Shown in pieces: positions 18,419 through 27,588 of a stretch of 64,000 nt of DNA (the stretch's first letter is position 1; each line of letters opens with the position of its first letter). The DNA is taken from assembly GCA_002304785.1 (NCBI GenBank), contig DBMG01000159.1, positions 4,124-68,123 on the forward strand, read 5' to 3'. Made by a program: the position numbers and the translations under genes. The notes below the pieces were generated by a model. That model saw nothing but the letters and a program-made list of their open reading frames with translations. It ran no database searches and was not told the origin of the DNA. Origin of the DNA: Candidatus Accumulibacter sp. UBA704. GTDB lineage: Bacteria; Pseudomonadota; Gammaproteobacteria; Burkholderiales; Rhodocyclaceae.

Positions 18419-19089
18419 CCACCAATATCGTTACCGAACAACTCACCGCCGCCGGCCGTGCCATCGAGCACGATTCGTTCTCGATCATCGACGCCGAAGC
18501 CGGCCCGCACGACTACACGGCGGAGCAGTGGCCGCTGGTGCGACGCATGATTCACGCCAACGCCGATTTCGATTTCAACGGTCTCACCGCTTTTCACCCG
18601 GAGGCCATGCGCGCCGGCCTCGCCGCCGTGCTCAAGCTGGACACGCCGGTCGTCGCCGATGTCGAGATGATCTGCGTCGGCCTCTCGACACCGCGCCTCA
18701 AGCACTTCGGCATGACCACGCACCACTACATCTCTGACCCCGACGTCATTGAACTGGCGCATGATATGGGCACCACCCGCGCCGTACAGTCCATGCGCAA
18801 GGCCCATCGCCTCGGCCGGCTCGACGGCGCCATCGTCGGCATCGGCAATGCGCCGACCGCGCTGCTCGAGGTCATCCGCCTGGTGCGCGAGGAAGGCGTG
18901 CGGCCGGCATTGATCGTCGGCATGCCGGTCGGCTTCGTCTCGGCGGCCGAATCGAAAGACCTGCTGATGACGGTGAACGAAGTGCCCTGGATCACCATCA
19001 AGGGCCGCAAGGGCGGTTCGACGCTGGTCGTCGCCGCCATCCACGCTCTGCTCGGCGTCGCGGAAGCCGAACAGAAAAAGGTGGCATGA
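18415..19089 (+). CDS. cbiC: Cobalt-precorrin-8 methylmutase
   Basis: A 224-residue methylmutase that moves the methyl group from C-11 to C-12 to give cobyrinate. The family histidine is in RRMIHANADFDF near residue 44, and the substrate region KGRKGGSTLVVAAIHALLG is close to the C-terminus. VEMICVGLSTPRLKHFG and MRKAHRLGRLDGAIVGIGNAPTAL, here cited by their ends, are also typical. The ATG overlaps the cbiF stop (ATGA). Reading upstream in the same frame is open but is an overlap with cbiF, not part of this gene. Confidence 0.95.
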   Translation: MTTNIVTEQLTAAGRAIEHDSFSIIDAEAGPHDYTAEQWPLVRRMIHANADFDFNGLTAFHPEAMRAGLAAVLKLDTPVVADVEMICVGLSTPRLKHFGMTTHHYISDPDVIELAHDMGTTRAVQSMRKAHRLGRLDGAIVGIGNAPTALLEVIRLVREEGVRPALIVGMPVGFVSAAESKDLLMTVNEVPWITIKGRKGGSTLVVAAIHALLGVAEAEQKKVA

Positions 19090-20225
19090 GCAACACGGGC
19101 GAAAAGATCCGCAAAGGCGACAGCCGGCGCAAGCGCGGCCATCGCAGCGGCTTCACCACTGGCGCCTGCGCAGCGGCGGCGGCGCGCGCGGCCACGCTCG
19201 CGCTGGTGACCGGCAAGGTGCCGGCGAACATTCGCAGCACCCTGCCCAATGGGCTGGAAGTCGATTTCCCGGTACATGAAGGCCGTATCGAAGGCGGCAC
19301 GGCGCACGCCGTAGTCGTCAAGGATGCCGGCGACGACCCCGACGCCACCAACGGCGCCCATCTCACCGCCGGCGCACGCCGCTTGGCGCGGGCTGCCGGG
19401 CAGATCGTGCTCAGGGGCGGCCCCGGCGTCGGCACCGTGACCAAGGAAGGGCTCGGTCTGGAGGTCGGCGACCCGGCGATCAATCCGGTGCCGCGCCGCA
19501 GCATCGAAGAAAACGTGCGCGCCGTGGCCGGCGAGTTGCTCACCCAGGACGGCCTGGAAATCACCATCTCCGTCCCCGGTGGCGAGGACATGGCCAAGAA
19601 GACGCTGAACGCCCGGCTCGGTATTCTCGGCGGCATCTCCATTCTCGGCACAACCGGCATCGTGCGCCCGTATTCGACGGCGGCATTCCGGGCCAGCGTC
19701 GTACAGGCCATCGACGTCGCGGCCAATCAGGGCCAGACGAGCATCGTGTTCACCACCGGCGGGCGCAGCGAAAAATTCGCCATGCGGCAACTGCCCGAAC
19801 TCGACGAATCGTGTTTTGTGCAGATGGGCGACTTCGTCAAGGCCGCGTTCCAGACGGCGGTCAAGCGCAAGATGCAGAACGTGTATGTCGGCGCAATGGC
19901 CGGCAAGCTGACCAAGATGGGCCAGGGTCTCGCCGTCACGCATGCCTGGAAAGCCGCGATCAACCGCGATCTGCTGGCTGACTGCGCACGCGAGATCGGC
20001 GCCGCGCCGGATCTCATCGAGCAGATCCGTTCAGCCGAGACCGCGCGCTTCGCCGCGGAACGCCTGGCCGCCCTGGGTTTGTCGGTGGATTTTCACCGTG
20101 CACTGGCGCAGAAGGCCATCCGCAGCCTGAAAGCCTGCTATCCCGGCCCGTACCGCCTGACCATGCTGGTCTGCGATTTCGACGGCAATTTCATCGTGCG
20201 CGTCGAGGAGGAAGAAGCGCTATGA
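19086..20225 (+). CDS. cbiD: Cobalt-precorrin-5B C1-methyltransferase
   Basis: A 379-residue CbiD that methylates C-1 in the anaerobic (cobalt-early) pathway. The N-terminus shows RSGFTTGACAAAAARAA near residue 20, then PNGLEVDFPV, KDAGDDPDATNG and GPGVGTVTKEGL, all characteristic. CbiD has no counterpart in the oxygen-dependent pathway, where CobF does this step, so it marks the route used here. Overlaps of 4 bp with both neighbours (cbiC and cbiET) indicate coupled translation. Confidence 0.96.
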   Translation: MSNTGEKIRKGDSRRKRGHRSGFTTGACAAAAARAATLALVTGKVPANIRSTLPNGLEVDFPVHEGRIEGGTAHAVVVKDAGDDPDATNGAHLTAGARRLARAAGQIVLRGGPGVGTVTKEGLGLEVGDPAINPVPRRSIEENVRAVAGELLTQDGLEITISVPGGEDMAKKTLNARLGILGGISILGTTGIVRPYSTAAFRASVVQAIDVAANQGQTSIVFTTGGRSEKFAMRQLPELDESCFVQMGDFVKAAFQTAVKRKMQNVYVGAMAGKLTKMGQGLAVTHAWKAAINRDLLADCAREIGAAPDLIEQIRSAETARFAAERLAALGLSVDFHRALAQKAIRSLKACYPGPYRLTMLVCDFDGNFIVRVEEEEAL

Positions 20226-21499
20226 GTTCCTGCACCCTGATCGGCATCCTCGACGACGGCTGGGCCAGCCTCTCCGACGCGGCACGCCAACGCATCGGCA
20301 CCGCTGCCGTGATCATCGGCGCCGGACGCACGCTCGACCTCGTGCAGTCGCATCTCGCGGCGGGCGCCACCGTGAAGAACATGGATGGGGCATTGGCCAA
20401 GGTGCCGGAATGGGTCAGCGCCGCGCTGGCGACGAGCCAAGCGGTGGTCATTCTGGCAACGGGCGACCCCCTGTGCCACGGCATGGCGTCCTGGCTGGAC
20501 GACAAACTGGACAGCGCATTCGAGATATTGCCCAACCTGTCCGCCCTGCAACTGGCCTGCGCCCGCTTCCGGCGTCCTTGGCAGGACATCAGGATCGCCT
20601 CCTGCCACAGCCGCGACGCCGGTGAATGGTTCGTCGGCGCGACGCCCGAGCACGGCCTGTATCCGGCCATGCGTGCCATCGCCCTGCACCCGCAGGTTTT
20701 TCTGTTCACCGGTCCGGAAAACAACCCGGCCCGCCTGGCCCGCGCGCTGCTCACCGCCGGTTATGCCAGCAACGAGATCGCCCTCGACGTCGCCTGCCGC
20801 CTGCAGTTGCCCGACGAGCGTTTGTTCCCGGCGCTATCCCTCGATGAGGCCGCAGCAGCCGACTTCCCCGAGCCGAACGTCGTCCTGGTCCGACGCTCCG
20901 GGGTTACCGGCGCTCCGACGTTCGGCCTCGACGATCTGGAGTACCTCCAGCGCTCGCCGGAAAAGGGGCTGATCACCAAGCAGGAGGCACGCGCCCTGTC
21001 GCTGGCCAAACTGCGCATCGGCCTCGATGCCACCGTCTGGGACATCGGCGCCGGCGCCGGCTCGGTCGGTCTCGAGGCGGCACGCCTGGCACCGCATGGT
21101 CACGTCTGGGCCATCGAAAAGAACGGGGGCGATGCGGCCAACGCCCGCGCCAATGCCGCCCGCTTCCGCATCACCAATTACACGCTGATGGACGGCAAGG
21201 CGCCCGAGCATCTCGACACCTGGCCGAATCCGGATGCCGTGTTCATCGGCGGCTCGGGTGGCGAACTCGGCGAGTTGATCCGCCTGATCCTCGCCCGCCT
21301 CAATCCGGGCGGACGACTGGTGATGAACTTCGTCACACTGGAGAATCTGGCCACCGCCACGGCGGCACTCAACGCGCTCAACGCCGAATGGGATGTCGTC
21401 CAGTTGCAAGCCAGCCGCAGCCACCCGATTCTCGACATGCACCGCATGGCGGCGCAGAACCCGGTGTGGTTCGTTACTGCATCGAAGAGCGAAGCATGA
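20222..21499 (+). CDS. cobL: Precorrin-6B C5,15-methyltransferase (CbiE-CbiT fusion)
   Basis: A 425-residue fusion. The N-terminal CbiE half (about 1-215) is a tetrapyrrole methylase with VVILATGDPLCHGMA and the SCHSRDAGEWFVGATP segment; the C-terminal CbiT half (about 235-420) is a Rossmann methyltransferase with WDIGAGAGSVGLEAARLAP and FIGGSGGELGELI. The enzyme methylates C-5 and C-15 and decarboxylates the C-12 acetate. It starts inside the end of cbiD and is followed by a 74-bp repeat, so the tight coupling of the upper operon ends here. Confidence 0.95.
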   Translation: MSSCTLIGILDDGWASLSDAARQRIGTAAVIIGAGRTLDLVQSHLAAGATVKNMDGALAKVPEWVSAALATSQAVVILATGDPLCHGMASWLDDKLDSAFEILPNLSALQLACARFRRPWQDIRIASCHSRDAGEWFVGATPEHGLYPAMRAIALHPQVFLFTGPENNPARLARALLTAGYASNEIALDVACRLQLPDERLFPALSLDEAAAADFPEPNVVLVRRSGVTGAPTFGLDDLEYLQRSPEKGLITKQEARALSLAKLRIGLDATVWDIGAGAGSVGLEAARLAPHGHVWAIEKNGGDAANARANAARFRITNYTLMDGKAPEHLDTWPNPDAVFIGGSGGELGELIRLILARLNPGGRLVMNFVTLENLATATAALNALNAEWDVVQLQASRSHPILDMHRMAAQNPVWFVTASKSEA

Positions 21500-21530
21500 C
21501 GGCTCAAATTCCCACCCCTCCGTTTTTTCT

Positions 21531-21604
21531 CCGTCATCCCGGCACAAGCCGGGATCCAGTCCGGCGGTTGAAATCCTGGATTCCGGCTTGCGCCGGAATG
21601 ACGG
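21531..21604. repeat. 74-bp palindromic repeat, copy 1
   Basis: A 74-bp element with outer inverted ends CCGTCAT and ATGACGG and two internal hairpins (CCGGCACAAGCCGG and TTCCGGCTTGCGCCGGAA). It lies between cobL and cbiL. Copy 2 at 22436-22509 has the same length and arrangement. It resembles the REP/MITE-like mobile palindromes common in proteobacterial genomes. Confidence 0.8.
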
Positions 21605-21637
21605 TCACTTCCAACAGACAAGCACGCAAAGCCCTCC

Positions 21638-22420
21638 ATGACTGACAAGAAACCCTACGGAAAACTGATCGGCGCCTCGCTCGGCCCCGGCGACCCCGAA
21701 CTGATCACCCGGCGCAGCTGGGCCGTCCTGCAGTCCCGCGCACGCTGGATCTACCCCGTTAAAAAGGCGGAGGAGATCTCCTACGCGCTGTCCATTGTCG
21801 AGCGTGGCGGGCTGGCGGTGCCAGCCGACGCGGTCGAACTCGTCTTCCCGATGACGCGCGACGCCGAAGCGCTGACCAAGGCCTGGATCCGCGCCGCCCA
21901 GCAAACCGTCGAACTGCTGGCCGACGGCCGCGACCTGGTCTTCCTCGTCGAAGGCGACGCGTCGACCTTCGCCACCTTCGGCCACCTGGCCCGTGTCGTG
22001 CGCGAACTGGTACCCGAAGTCGAGGTCGAGACGATCCCCGGCGTTTCGTCATTTACCGCCGCCGCTGCCACGGCCGGCATGCCGCTGGCCGAAGAGGACG
22101 AAACGCTGGCCATCATCCCGGCTGCCTACGGTACCGGCGTCATCGACCACATGCTCGATGAGTTCGATACGCTGATCCTGCTCAAGGTCAAGCCGTTGCT
22201 CGACGAAGTGCTGGAACTTCTGGAGCGCCGCGGCCTGCTGGCGACGAGCTGCTTCATCGAAAAGGTCGGATCCCCCGAGGAACGCATCGTGCGCGACCTC
22301 GCCACCCTGAAGGGCGCGACGGTCAACTACCTCTCGCTGCTGCTGGTGCAGAATCCCAAGCGCCAGCGCGGCGAACTGCGGCGCGGATGCCGTCGGCGCA
22401 TGGAATCCGAAAATGCCTGA
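21638..22420 (+). CDS. cbiL: Precorrin-2 C20-methyltransferase
   Basis: A 260-residue tetrapyrrole methylase for C-20 of (cobalt-)precorrin-2. It opens with KLIGASLGPGDPELITRRSW, has FLVEGDASTFATFGHLARVV near residue 106 and IPGVSSFTAAAATAGMPLAEEDETL near 135 (cited in part), the combination seen in CbiL/CobI. The C-terminal tail is unusually arginine-rich (RQRGELRRGCRRRM) and runs towards the second repeat element; it may have been altered by that insertion. Flanked on both sides by the 74-bp repeats. Confidence 0.93.
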   Translation: MTDKKPYGKLIGASLGPGDPELITRRSWAVLQSRARWIYPVKKAEEISYALSIVERGGLAVPADAVELVFPMTRDAEALTKAWIRAAQQTVELLADGRDLVFLVEGDASTFATFGHLARVVRELVPEVEVETIPGVSSFTAAAATAGMPLAEEDETLAIIPAAYGTGVIDHMLDEFDTLILLKVKPLLDEVLELLERRGLLATSCFIEKVGSPEERIVRDLATLKGATVNYLSLLLVQNPKRQRGELRRGCRRRMESENA

Positions 22421-22435
22421 CCGGTTTCAGATTCT

Positions 22436-22509
22436 CCGTCACACCGGCGAAAGCCGGTGTCCAGTTTGTGCGTCAAACTTCTGGATTCCGGCTTTCGCCG
22501 GAATAGCGG
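22436..22509. repeat. 74-bp palindromic repeat, copy 2
   Basis: Same length and layout as the copy at 21531-21604: it starts CCGTCACACCGGCG, has hairpins CCGGCGAAAGCCGG and TTCCGGCTTTCGCCGGAA, and ends in GCGG. It lies between cbiL and cbiG. The 3' half (CTGGATTCCGGCTT) is nearly identical between the copies, while the loop between the hairpins differs. Confidence 0.8.
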
Positions 22510-22537
22510 GGGCTTTTCCACGGGAGATCGGCAGGCG

Positions 22538-23281
22538 ATGAAGACGGCGATCATCTCGATCACCCGCCACGGCGTTGCCCTGGCCGGCCGGATCGTCGCC
22601 GCGCTACCCGGCGCGCAACTGTTCGCGCCGGCGAAATTCGCGACCGAAGCCGAACTCGCCGCGCCCGGCTCCGTACACAGCTATCCGTGCAAGACCAGCG
22701 AACAGATCGGCCGGCTGTTCGCCGAATACGACGCGCTCATTGCCATCTTCTCGCTCGGCGCGCTGGTACGTCTGATCGCGCCATATCTCCAATCAAAAAC
22801 CGCCGACCCCGCCGTCGTCGTGCTCGACGAAGCCGGCCGGTTCGTCATCCCGGTGCTCTCCGGCCACCTCGGCGGCGCCAACGCGCTGGCAGGGCACCTG
22901 GCCGCGGCGCTCGGCGCCACGCCCGTGCTGACCACGGCCTCGGATGTGCGGCAAACGCTGGCGGTCGACCTGCTCGGCCGCGAGTTCGGCTGGACACTTG
23001 ACGCAACGCACGACGCGCTCGTGCACGCCAGCTCCGCCGTGGTCAACGACGAACCCGTGGCGCTGGTGCAGGAAGCGGGTCGCACGGACTGGTGGGCCGG
23101 CCACGCCAATGGCCGCGACGGAGCGCTGCCGACGAACATCACGCTGTTCGACCGCCTGGAAGATATCGATCCCGGCCGCTTTGCCGCCGTGCTGTGGATC
23201 AGCCGCCGCGCCATGCCGCAAGCGCTGGCCGGGCAACTTGCCGGGCGCTGCATCATCTACCGGCCGACGGAGGATGCATGA
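22538..23281 (+). CDS. cbiG: CbiG N-terminal and central domains (split gene)
   Basis: CbiG opens the lactone ring of cobalt-precorrin-5A and releases acetaldehyde in the anaerobic pathway. This 247-residue protein holds the N-terminal and middle parts of the family: ISITRHGVALAGRI at the start, FSLGALVRLIAPYL, and VIPVLSGHLGGANALAGHLA near residue 105. The C-terminal domain is a separate gene that overlaps by four bases. The ATG at 22538 lies just after repeat copy 2; the reading frame is open further upstream, but only through the repeat. Confidence 0.9.
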   Translation: MKTAIISITRHGVALAGRIVAALPGAQLFAPAKFATEAELAAPGSVHSYPCKTSEQIGRLFAEYDALIAIFSLGALVRLIAPYLQSKTADPAVVVLDEAGRFVIPVLSGHLGGANALAGHLAAALGATPVLTTASDVRQTLAVDLLGREFGWTLDATHDALVHASSAVVNDEPVALVQEAGRTDWWAGHANGRDGALPTNITLFDRLEDIDPGRFAAVLWISRRAMPQALAGQLAGRCIIYRPTEDA

Positions 23282-23673
23282 AGATCGCCCTCGGCCTCGG
23301 TTGTGACCGCGATACGCCACTCCTGACCCTGCGCGCAGCGATCGATGCCGCACTCGCGGCGTGCCAGGCCCGGATCACCGACGTCGCCGCCGTGGCCAGC
23401 ATCGACCTCAAGGCCGACGAACCCGCCCTGTTGCAGCTCGCCACCGAAAACGGCTGGACGATCCGTTTCTACCCGGCCGGCAAACTGGCTGTCGTGGACG
23501 TCACTCACCCGTCGGAAACCGTGCGCCGGCACACCGGCACGCCGTCGGTGTCCGAAGCCGCTGCATTACTCGCTGCCGGCACCGACAAGTCGCAACTCCT
23601 CATCGAAAAACACCGCCATCGCGGCCCGGACGGCCGCAATGCCACCGTCTCCATCGCAAGGATCCCGGAATGA
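23278..23673 (+). CDS. CbiG C-terminal/CobE-like domain protein
   Basis: A 131-residue protein equal to the C-terminal domain of CbiG, also found alone as CobE. It begins KIALGLGCDRDTPLLTL and includes IDLKADEPALLQLA, SVSEAAALLAAG and LLIEKHRHRGPDGRNATVSIARI, the usual family order. The ATG overlaps the stop of cbiG (ATGA) and its own stop overlaps cbiH, so the two CbiG parts are likely made in equal amounts and act together. Confidence 0.9.
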   Translation: MKIALGLGCDRDTPLLTLRAAIDAALAACQARITDVAAVASIDLKADEPALLQLATENGWTIRFYPAGKLAVVDVTHPSETVRRHTGTPSVSEAAALLAAGTDKSQLLIEKHRHRGPDGRNATVSIARIPE

Positions 23674-24650
23674 CCCACGCACGCCCCACTGGAAAGATCA
23701 TGCTCGTCGGCCTCGGCCCGGGCAGCCATGAATACATGACCGGCCGCGCCCGCTCGGCCATCGCCGAAGCCGACACGGTCATCGGTTACGCCACCTACAT
23801 CCGCCTGGTCAAGGACCTACTCGAGGGCAAGGAAGTCATCAAGAAGGCGATGACCGAGGAACTCGACCGCGCCATCGAGGCCTACGACCGCGCCAGGCAG
23901 GGCAAGAAAGTGGCCATCGTTTCCTCAGGAGATGCCGGCGTCTATGGCATGGCCGGTCCGACCTTCGAAGTCCTGTTCCAGGCCGGCTGGACTCCCGACT
24001 CAGGCATCGAGGTCGAGATCGTTCCCGGCGCCTCGGCGCTGAACACCTGCGCTTCGCTGGTCGGCGCGCCGCTGACGCACGACTTCTGCGCCATCTCGCT
24101 CTCCGACCTGCTGACTCCGTGGCCGACCATCGCCCGCCGCCTCGATGCCGTCGCCTATGCCGATTTCGTCGTCGCCCTGTACAACCCGAAGAGCGGCAAG
24201 CGTACGCGCCAGATCCAGGAAGCGCAGCGCATCTTCCTGCGCCATCGTGACCCGCAAACGCCGGTCGCCGTGGTCAAGTCCGCATTCCGCGCCAAGCAGC
24301 GCGTCGAATTCACTACGCTGGAGAAGCTGCTCGACGCCGACATCGGTATGCTGACCACGGTGCTGATCGGCAACTCCAACACCTTCGTCAAGCACGGCTT
24401 GATGATTACCCCGCGCGGCTACGCCAACAAATACGACGTCGAGATCGGCAACAGCGCCGCGCGCGACGGCGAAAAGGCCGGCCATTCGCTCTCCAGCGGC
24501 CTCAATGGCTGGCTCGCCGCCATCCACGCCAGCGGCCAGTCGCCGGCCGAACTGGCCAGAATCTACCGCCTGCCCGAAGAGTACATCGCCGCCGTGCTGA
24601 GCGAACCGCTGGACATCGACGAAGATGACAGCAACGATGTTTCAGAATAA
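23670..24650 (+). CDS. cbiH: Precorrin-3B C17-methyltransferase
   Basis: A 326-residue enzyme that methylates C-17 and contracts the ring. Motifs: IMLVGLGPGSHEYMTGRA at the start, VIGYATYIRLV, IVSSGDAGVYGMAGPTFEV near residue 88, IVPGASALNTCASLVGAPL and a DFVVALYNPKSGKRT stretch. The methylase domain ends near residue 250; a tail of about 75 residues follows, without cysteines, so it is not the iron-sulfur extension seen in some CbiH60 proteins. The start overlaps the CobE-like gene (ATGA). Confidence 0.94.
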   Translation: MTHARPTGKIMLVGLGPGSHEYMTGRARSAIAEADTVIGYATYIRLVKDLLEGKEVIKKAMTEELDRAIEAYDRARQGKKVAIVSSGDAGVYGMAGPTFEVLFQAGWTPDSGIEVEIVPGASALNTCASLVGAPLTHDFCAISLSDLLTPWPTIARRLDAVAYADFVVALYNPKSGKRTRQIQEAQRIFLRHRDPQTPVAVVKSAFRAKQRVEFTTLEKLLDADIGMLTTVLIGNSNTFVKHGLMITPRGYANKYDVEIGNSAARDGEKAGHSLSSGLNGWLAAIHASGQSPAELARIYRLPEEYIAAVLSEPLDIDEDDSNDVSE

Positions 24651-24677
24651 TCCATGGAACGACCCCGGAGAACAGAC

Positions 24678-25433
24678 ATGACACAGACTGCCCAAGCCGC
24701 CGTTGGAAGCGTGGCTCTCGTCGGAGCCGGCCCTGGCGATCCCGAGCTGATCACCATGAAAGGCGCACGGCTGATGCAGGCGGCGGACGTCGTCGTATAC
24801 GACAATCTGGTCGCTCCCGGCATTCTCGATCTCGCCTCGCCGACCGCCGACCGCATTTTCGTCGGCAAGATGGCCGGCAACCACACCTTGCCACAGGAAG
24901 AAATCTGCCAGTTGCTGGTCGACAAGGCACTGGAAGGCAAATTCGTGGTGCGCCTGAAAGGTGGCGACCCCTTCGTCTTCGGACGTGGCGGCGAGGAGGT
25001 CGATGTACTGATGAGCGCAGGCATCCCGGTGGAGATCGTTCCCGGCGTCACGGCCGCCCTCGGCGCCGCCGCCAGTTTCGGCTTCCCGCTCACGCACCGC
25101 GACCACGCGCAAAGCTGCGTCTTTGTCACCGGCCACCTCAAGGATCACACTGTCGATCTCGATTGGCCGGCGCTTGCCCGCCCCGGCCAGACCGTGGTCA
25201 TCTACATGGGCGTCACCGGCCTGGAAACCATCTCCACGCGGTTGCAGGAAGCGGGATTGCCGGGCGATACCCCGGCCGCGCTGGTCTATCGCGCCACCTG
25301 GCCAAATCAGAAAATCTTCCCCGGAACGCTGCACACGCTCCCGGAGGTCGCCCGCGACAACAAGGTCAAACCGCCGACACTGATCGTCATCGGCAGCGTA
25401 GTGCGGCTGATGACCAAACACACGGCCGAATAA
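24678..25433 (+). CDS. cobA: Uroporphyrinogen-III C-methyltransferase
   Basis: A 251-residue SUMT that adds methyl groups to C-2 and C-7 of uroporphyrinogen III to make precorrin-2, the entry to the corrin branch (also used for siroheme). It has LVGAGPGDPELITMKGARL, YDNLVAPGIL, VRLKGGDPFVFGRGGEEV near residue 93 and IVPGVTAALGAAASFGFPLTHR. The ATG at 24678 follows GGAGAACAGAC. It lacks the CysG oxidase/ferrochelatase part. Last gene of the operon, 2 bp from the convergent slipin gene. Confidence 0.95.
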   Translation: MTQTAQAAVGSVALVGAGPGDPELITMKGARLMQAADVVVYDNLVAPGILDLASPTADRIFVGKMAGNHTLPQEEICQLLVDKALEGKFVVRLKGGDPFVFGRGGEEVDVLMSAGIPVEIVPGVTAALGAAASFGFPLTHRDHAQSCVFVTGHLKDHTVDLDWPALARPGQTVVIYMGVTGLETISTRLQEAGLPGDTPAALVYRATWPNQKIFPGTLHTLPEVARDNKVKPPTLIVIGSVVRLMTKHTAE

Positions 25434-25435
25434 CC

Positions 25436-26224
25436 CTATTCCTTCTCGCCCGCCCTGGGTGAAAACAGGCGGCTGAGCGAATCGACGAGATCCACCGGCA
25501 TCGGGAAGACGATCGTCGAACTTTTGTCGCCGGCGATGCTGGTCAGCGTCTGCAGGTAGCGCAACTGCATGGCCTGCGGGGTCTTTGCCAGCACTTGCGA
25601 TGCCTCCAGCAGCTTTTCGGAGGCCTGCAATTCGCCTTCGGCGTGAATCACCTTGGCCCGCCGTTCCCGCTCGGCCTCGGCCTGCCGCGCGATGGCACGA
25701 ACCATCGATTCGTTGATGTCGACATGCTTGATCTCGACGTTGGTCACCTTGATGCCCCATGAATCGGTTTGCGCGTCGAGACTCTGCTGGATGTCCATGT
25801 TGAGCCGTTCGCGCTCGGCCAGCATGTCGTCCAGATCGTGCTTGCCGAGCACCGAGCGCAACGTCGTCTGCGCCAGTTGCGAGGTGGCCTCGAAGAAATT
25901 GGCCACGTGGATGATGGCTTTTTCCGGATCGACGACGCGGAAATAGACCACGGCGTTGACCTGCACCGAAACGTTGTCGCGCGAGATCACGTCCTGGCTC
26001 GGCACGTCCATCACCACCAGGCGCAAGTCCACCCGCACCATTTTCTGGATGCCCGGCACGATGATCACCACGCCTGGCCCCTTCACCTTCCAGAAGCGTC
26101 CGAGCAGGAACACGACGCCGCGCTCGTACTCGAACAGGATGCGGATGCTGGCGACCGCCAGCCCGACGAGCAGCACGATCGCGCCGCCCCAGCCGATGTC
26201 CCAACCGATGTCCCAGACCATCAT
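25436..26224 (-). CDS. Slipin/stomatin-like SPFH membrane protein
   Basis: A 262-residue SPFH-domain protein with one N-terminal membrane segment (about 12-30), the opening [19 protein letters not shown], the core [20 protein letters not shown], and the C-terminal [22 protein letters not shown] helix typical of slipins. Slipins form oligomeric membrane scaffolds. The gene overlaps the NfeD-type protease gene by 4 bp; slipin and NfeD pairs are a conserved two-gene operon, and the protease of such pairs has been shown to cut the stomatin partner in archaea. Confidence 0.93.
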   Translation of the reverse strand: MMVWDIGWDIGWGGAIVLLVGLAVASIRILFEYERGVVFLLGRFWKVKGPGVVIIVPGIQKMVRVDLRLVVMDVPSQDVISRDNVSVQVNAVVYFRVVDPEKAIIHVANFFEATSQLAQTTLRSVLGKHDLDDMLAERERLNMDIQQSLDAQTDSWGIKVTNVEIKHVDINESMVRAIARQAEAERERRAKVIHAEGELQASEKLLEASQVLAKTPQAMQLRYLQTLTSIAGDKSSTIVFPMPVDLVDSLSRLFSPRAGEKE

Positions 26225-27588
26225 TTCCGTTCTCCTTCGCCTTCCGGTTCAACCCTCAGGAGCAGTCCTTCCACCGCCGCAATCCGCACCCGGTCGCCGG
26301 TCGCCACCGGCACCGGACTCTGCGCCCACCAGCTCTCTCCGCCGGCACGTACCCAGCCTTCATCCTCGAACGCCTCCAGCGCCACCGCCGTGGTACCGAT
26401 CATTGCCTCCACCCCGGACACGGGCGGGCGTCTCCGGGCACGCAGCGCCAGGGCACCCGCCCCGCCAAGAACCACGGCACTGACCGCGGCCAGCGGAACG
26501 ATGAAAGCCATCGAGATCTGTAACCCGGGAACGTCGCCGTCGATCAGCATCAGCGCACCCGCAACGAAAGCCACGATGCCGCCGATGCCAAAGGCACCAA
26601 AGCTCGGCAGAAAGGCCTCGGTGACCATCAAGGCCATGCCGAGCAGCAGAAGCAGCGCCCCGACGGCATTGACCGGCAGCATGGCCAGTGCGTAAAGCGC
26701 CAGCAGCAGGCAGATTGAGCCGATGATCCCGGACACTCCGAAGCCGGGTGTGTAGAACTCGAACAACAGGCCATACACGCCGAGCATCATCAGGATCAGC
26801 GCCATATTCGGGTCGGCGATGGCCGCCAGCAGACGCTCCTTCCAGTTACGCTCGACCATCTCCAGCGCCGCCGCGGTGAAGGCGAGCGTAGTCTCCCCGG
26901 ACGCCACGGTCACCTTGCGCCCCTCGGCAGCGCGCAGGAGCGCGGGGAGATCGGCGGCAACGAGATCGACGACGTTCTGCTTGAGCGCTTCCTCGGCCGA
27001 CAGGCTCTCCGCGTCGCGCACCGCGCGTTCGGCCCATTCGGCATTGCGTCCGCGCAATTGCGCCAGGCTGCGGATGTAGGCAGACGCGTCGTGGATCGTT
27101 TTTCGTTCCATGGCGCTCCCTGTCGGCGCTTCGCTCTTTCCTTCGTTCTTTCCATCACCCTTGCCCTCGCTCTTTCCTTTTTCCGGCTTGTCCTCGCCGG
27201 GCTTGGCGCCACCGATGCCGATCGCCACCGGCGTGGCGGCGCCGAGATTGGTGCCCGGCGCCATGGCAGCGACATGGCTGGCATACAGCAGATACGTGCC
27301 GGCGCTGGCGGCTCGCGCGCCGGATGGCGCCACCCATACGGCCACCGGCACCGGGGAGGCGAGAATGCCCTGGATCATTTCCCGCATCGACGAATCAAGA
27401 CCGCCTGGGGTATCGAGCTTGAGCACCAGCAGATCGGCCCGGGCGCGCTGTGCGACCTCCAGCGCCCGCAGGAAATACGCGGCGCTGGCCGGACTGACTG
27501 CCCCGTGTATCTCCGCCACCTTGACCGTGGCCGGGAGAGCAGGAATGGACACGAGCAGAGCAATGACCAAGAAAAGAAGACGTTTCAT
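26221..27588 (-). CDS. NfeD-family membrane serine protease (ClpP class)
   Basis: A 455-residue protein: signal peptide (1-20), ClpP-type protease domain (about 21-225), four to five membrane segments (about 240-380), and a C-terminal NfeD OB-fold (about 395-450). The nucleophile is S95 in [11 protein letters not shown] and the likely catalytic lysine K163 in [16 protein letters not shown]. Between them is a low-complexity Lys/Glu/Gly insert (about 129-158) that most relatives lack or have shorter. The ATG at 27588 follows GAGAGGAAGC and gives a signal peptide. Partner of the slipin encoded immediately downstream. Confidence 0.92.
   Translation of the reverse strand: MKRLLFLVIALLVSIPALPATVKVAEIHGAVSPASAAYFLRALEVAQRARADLLVLKLDTPGGLDSSMREMIQGILASPVPVAVWVAPSGARAASAGTYLLYASHVAAMAPGTNLGAATPVAIGIGGAKPGEDKPEKGKSEGKGDGKNEGKSEAPTGSAMERKTIHDASAYIRSLAQLRGRNAEWAERAVRDAESLSAEEALKQNVVDLVAADLPALLRAAEGRKVTVASGETTLAFTAAALEMVERNWKERLLAAIADPNMALILMMLGVYGLLFEFYTPGFGVSGIIGSICLLLALYALAMLPVNAVGALLLLLGMALMVTEAFLPSFGAFGIGGIVAFVAGALMLIDGDVPGLQISMAFIVPLAAVSAVVLGGAGALALRARRRPPVSGVEAMIGTTAVALEAFEDEGWVRAGGESWWAQSPVPVATGDRVRIAAVEGLLLRVEPEGEGERK

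Noticed and set aside
24642..26252. Minus-strand 536-residue open frame across cobA and slipin
   Set aside because: Low-complexity Arg/Gly/His composition, no motifs, and it is antisense to cobA and out of frame with slipin.
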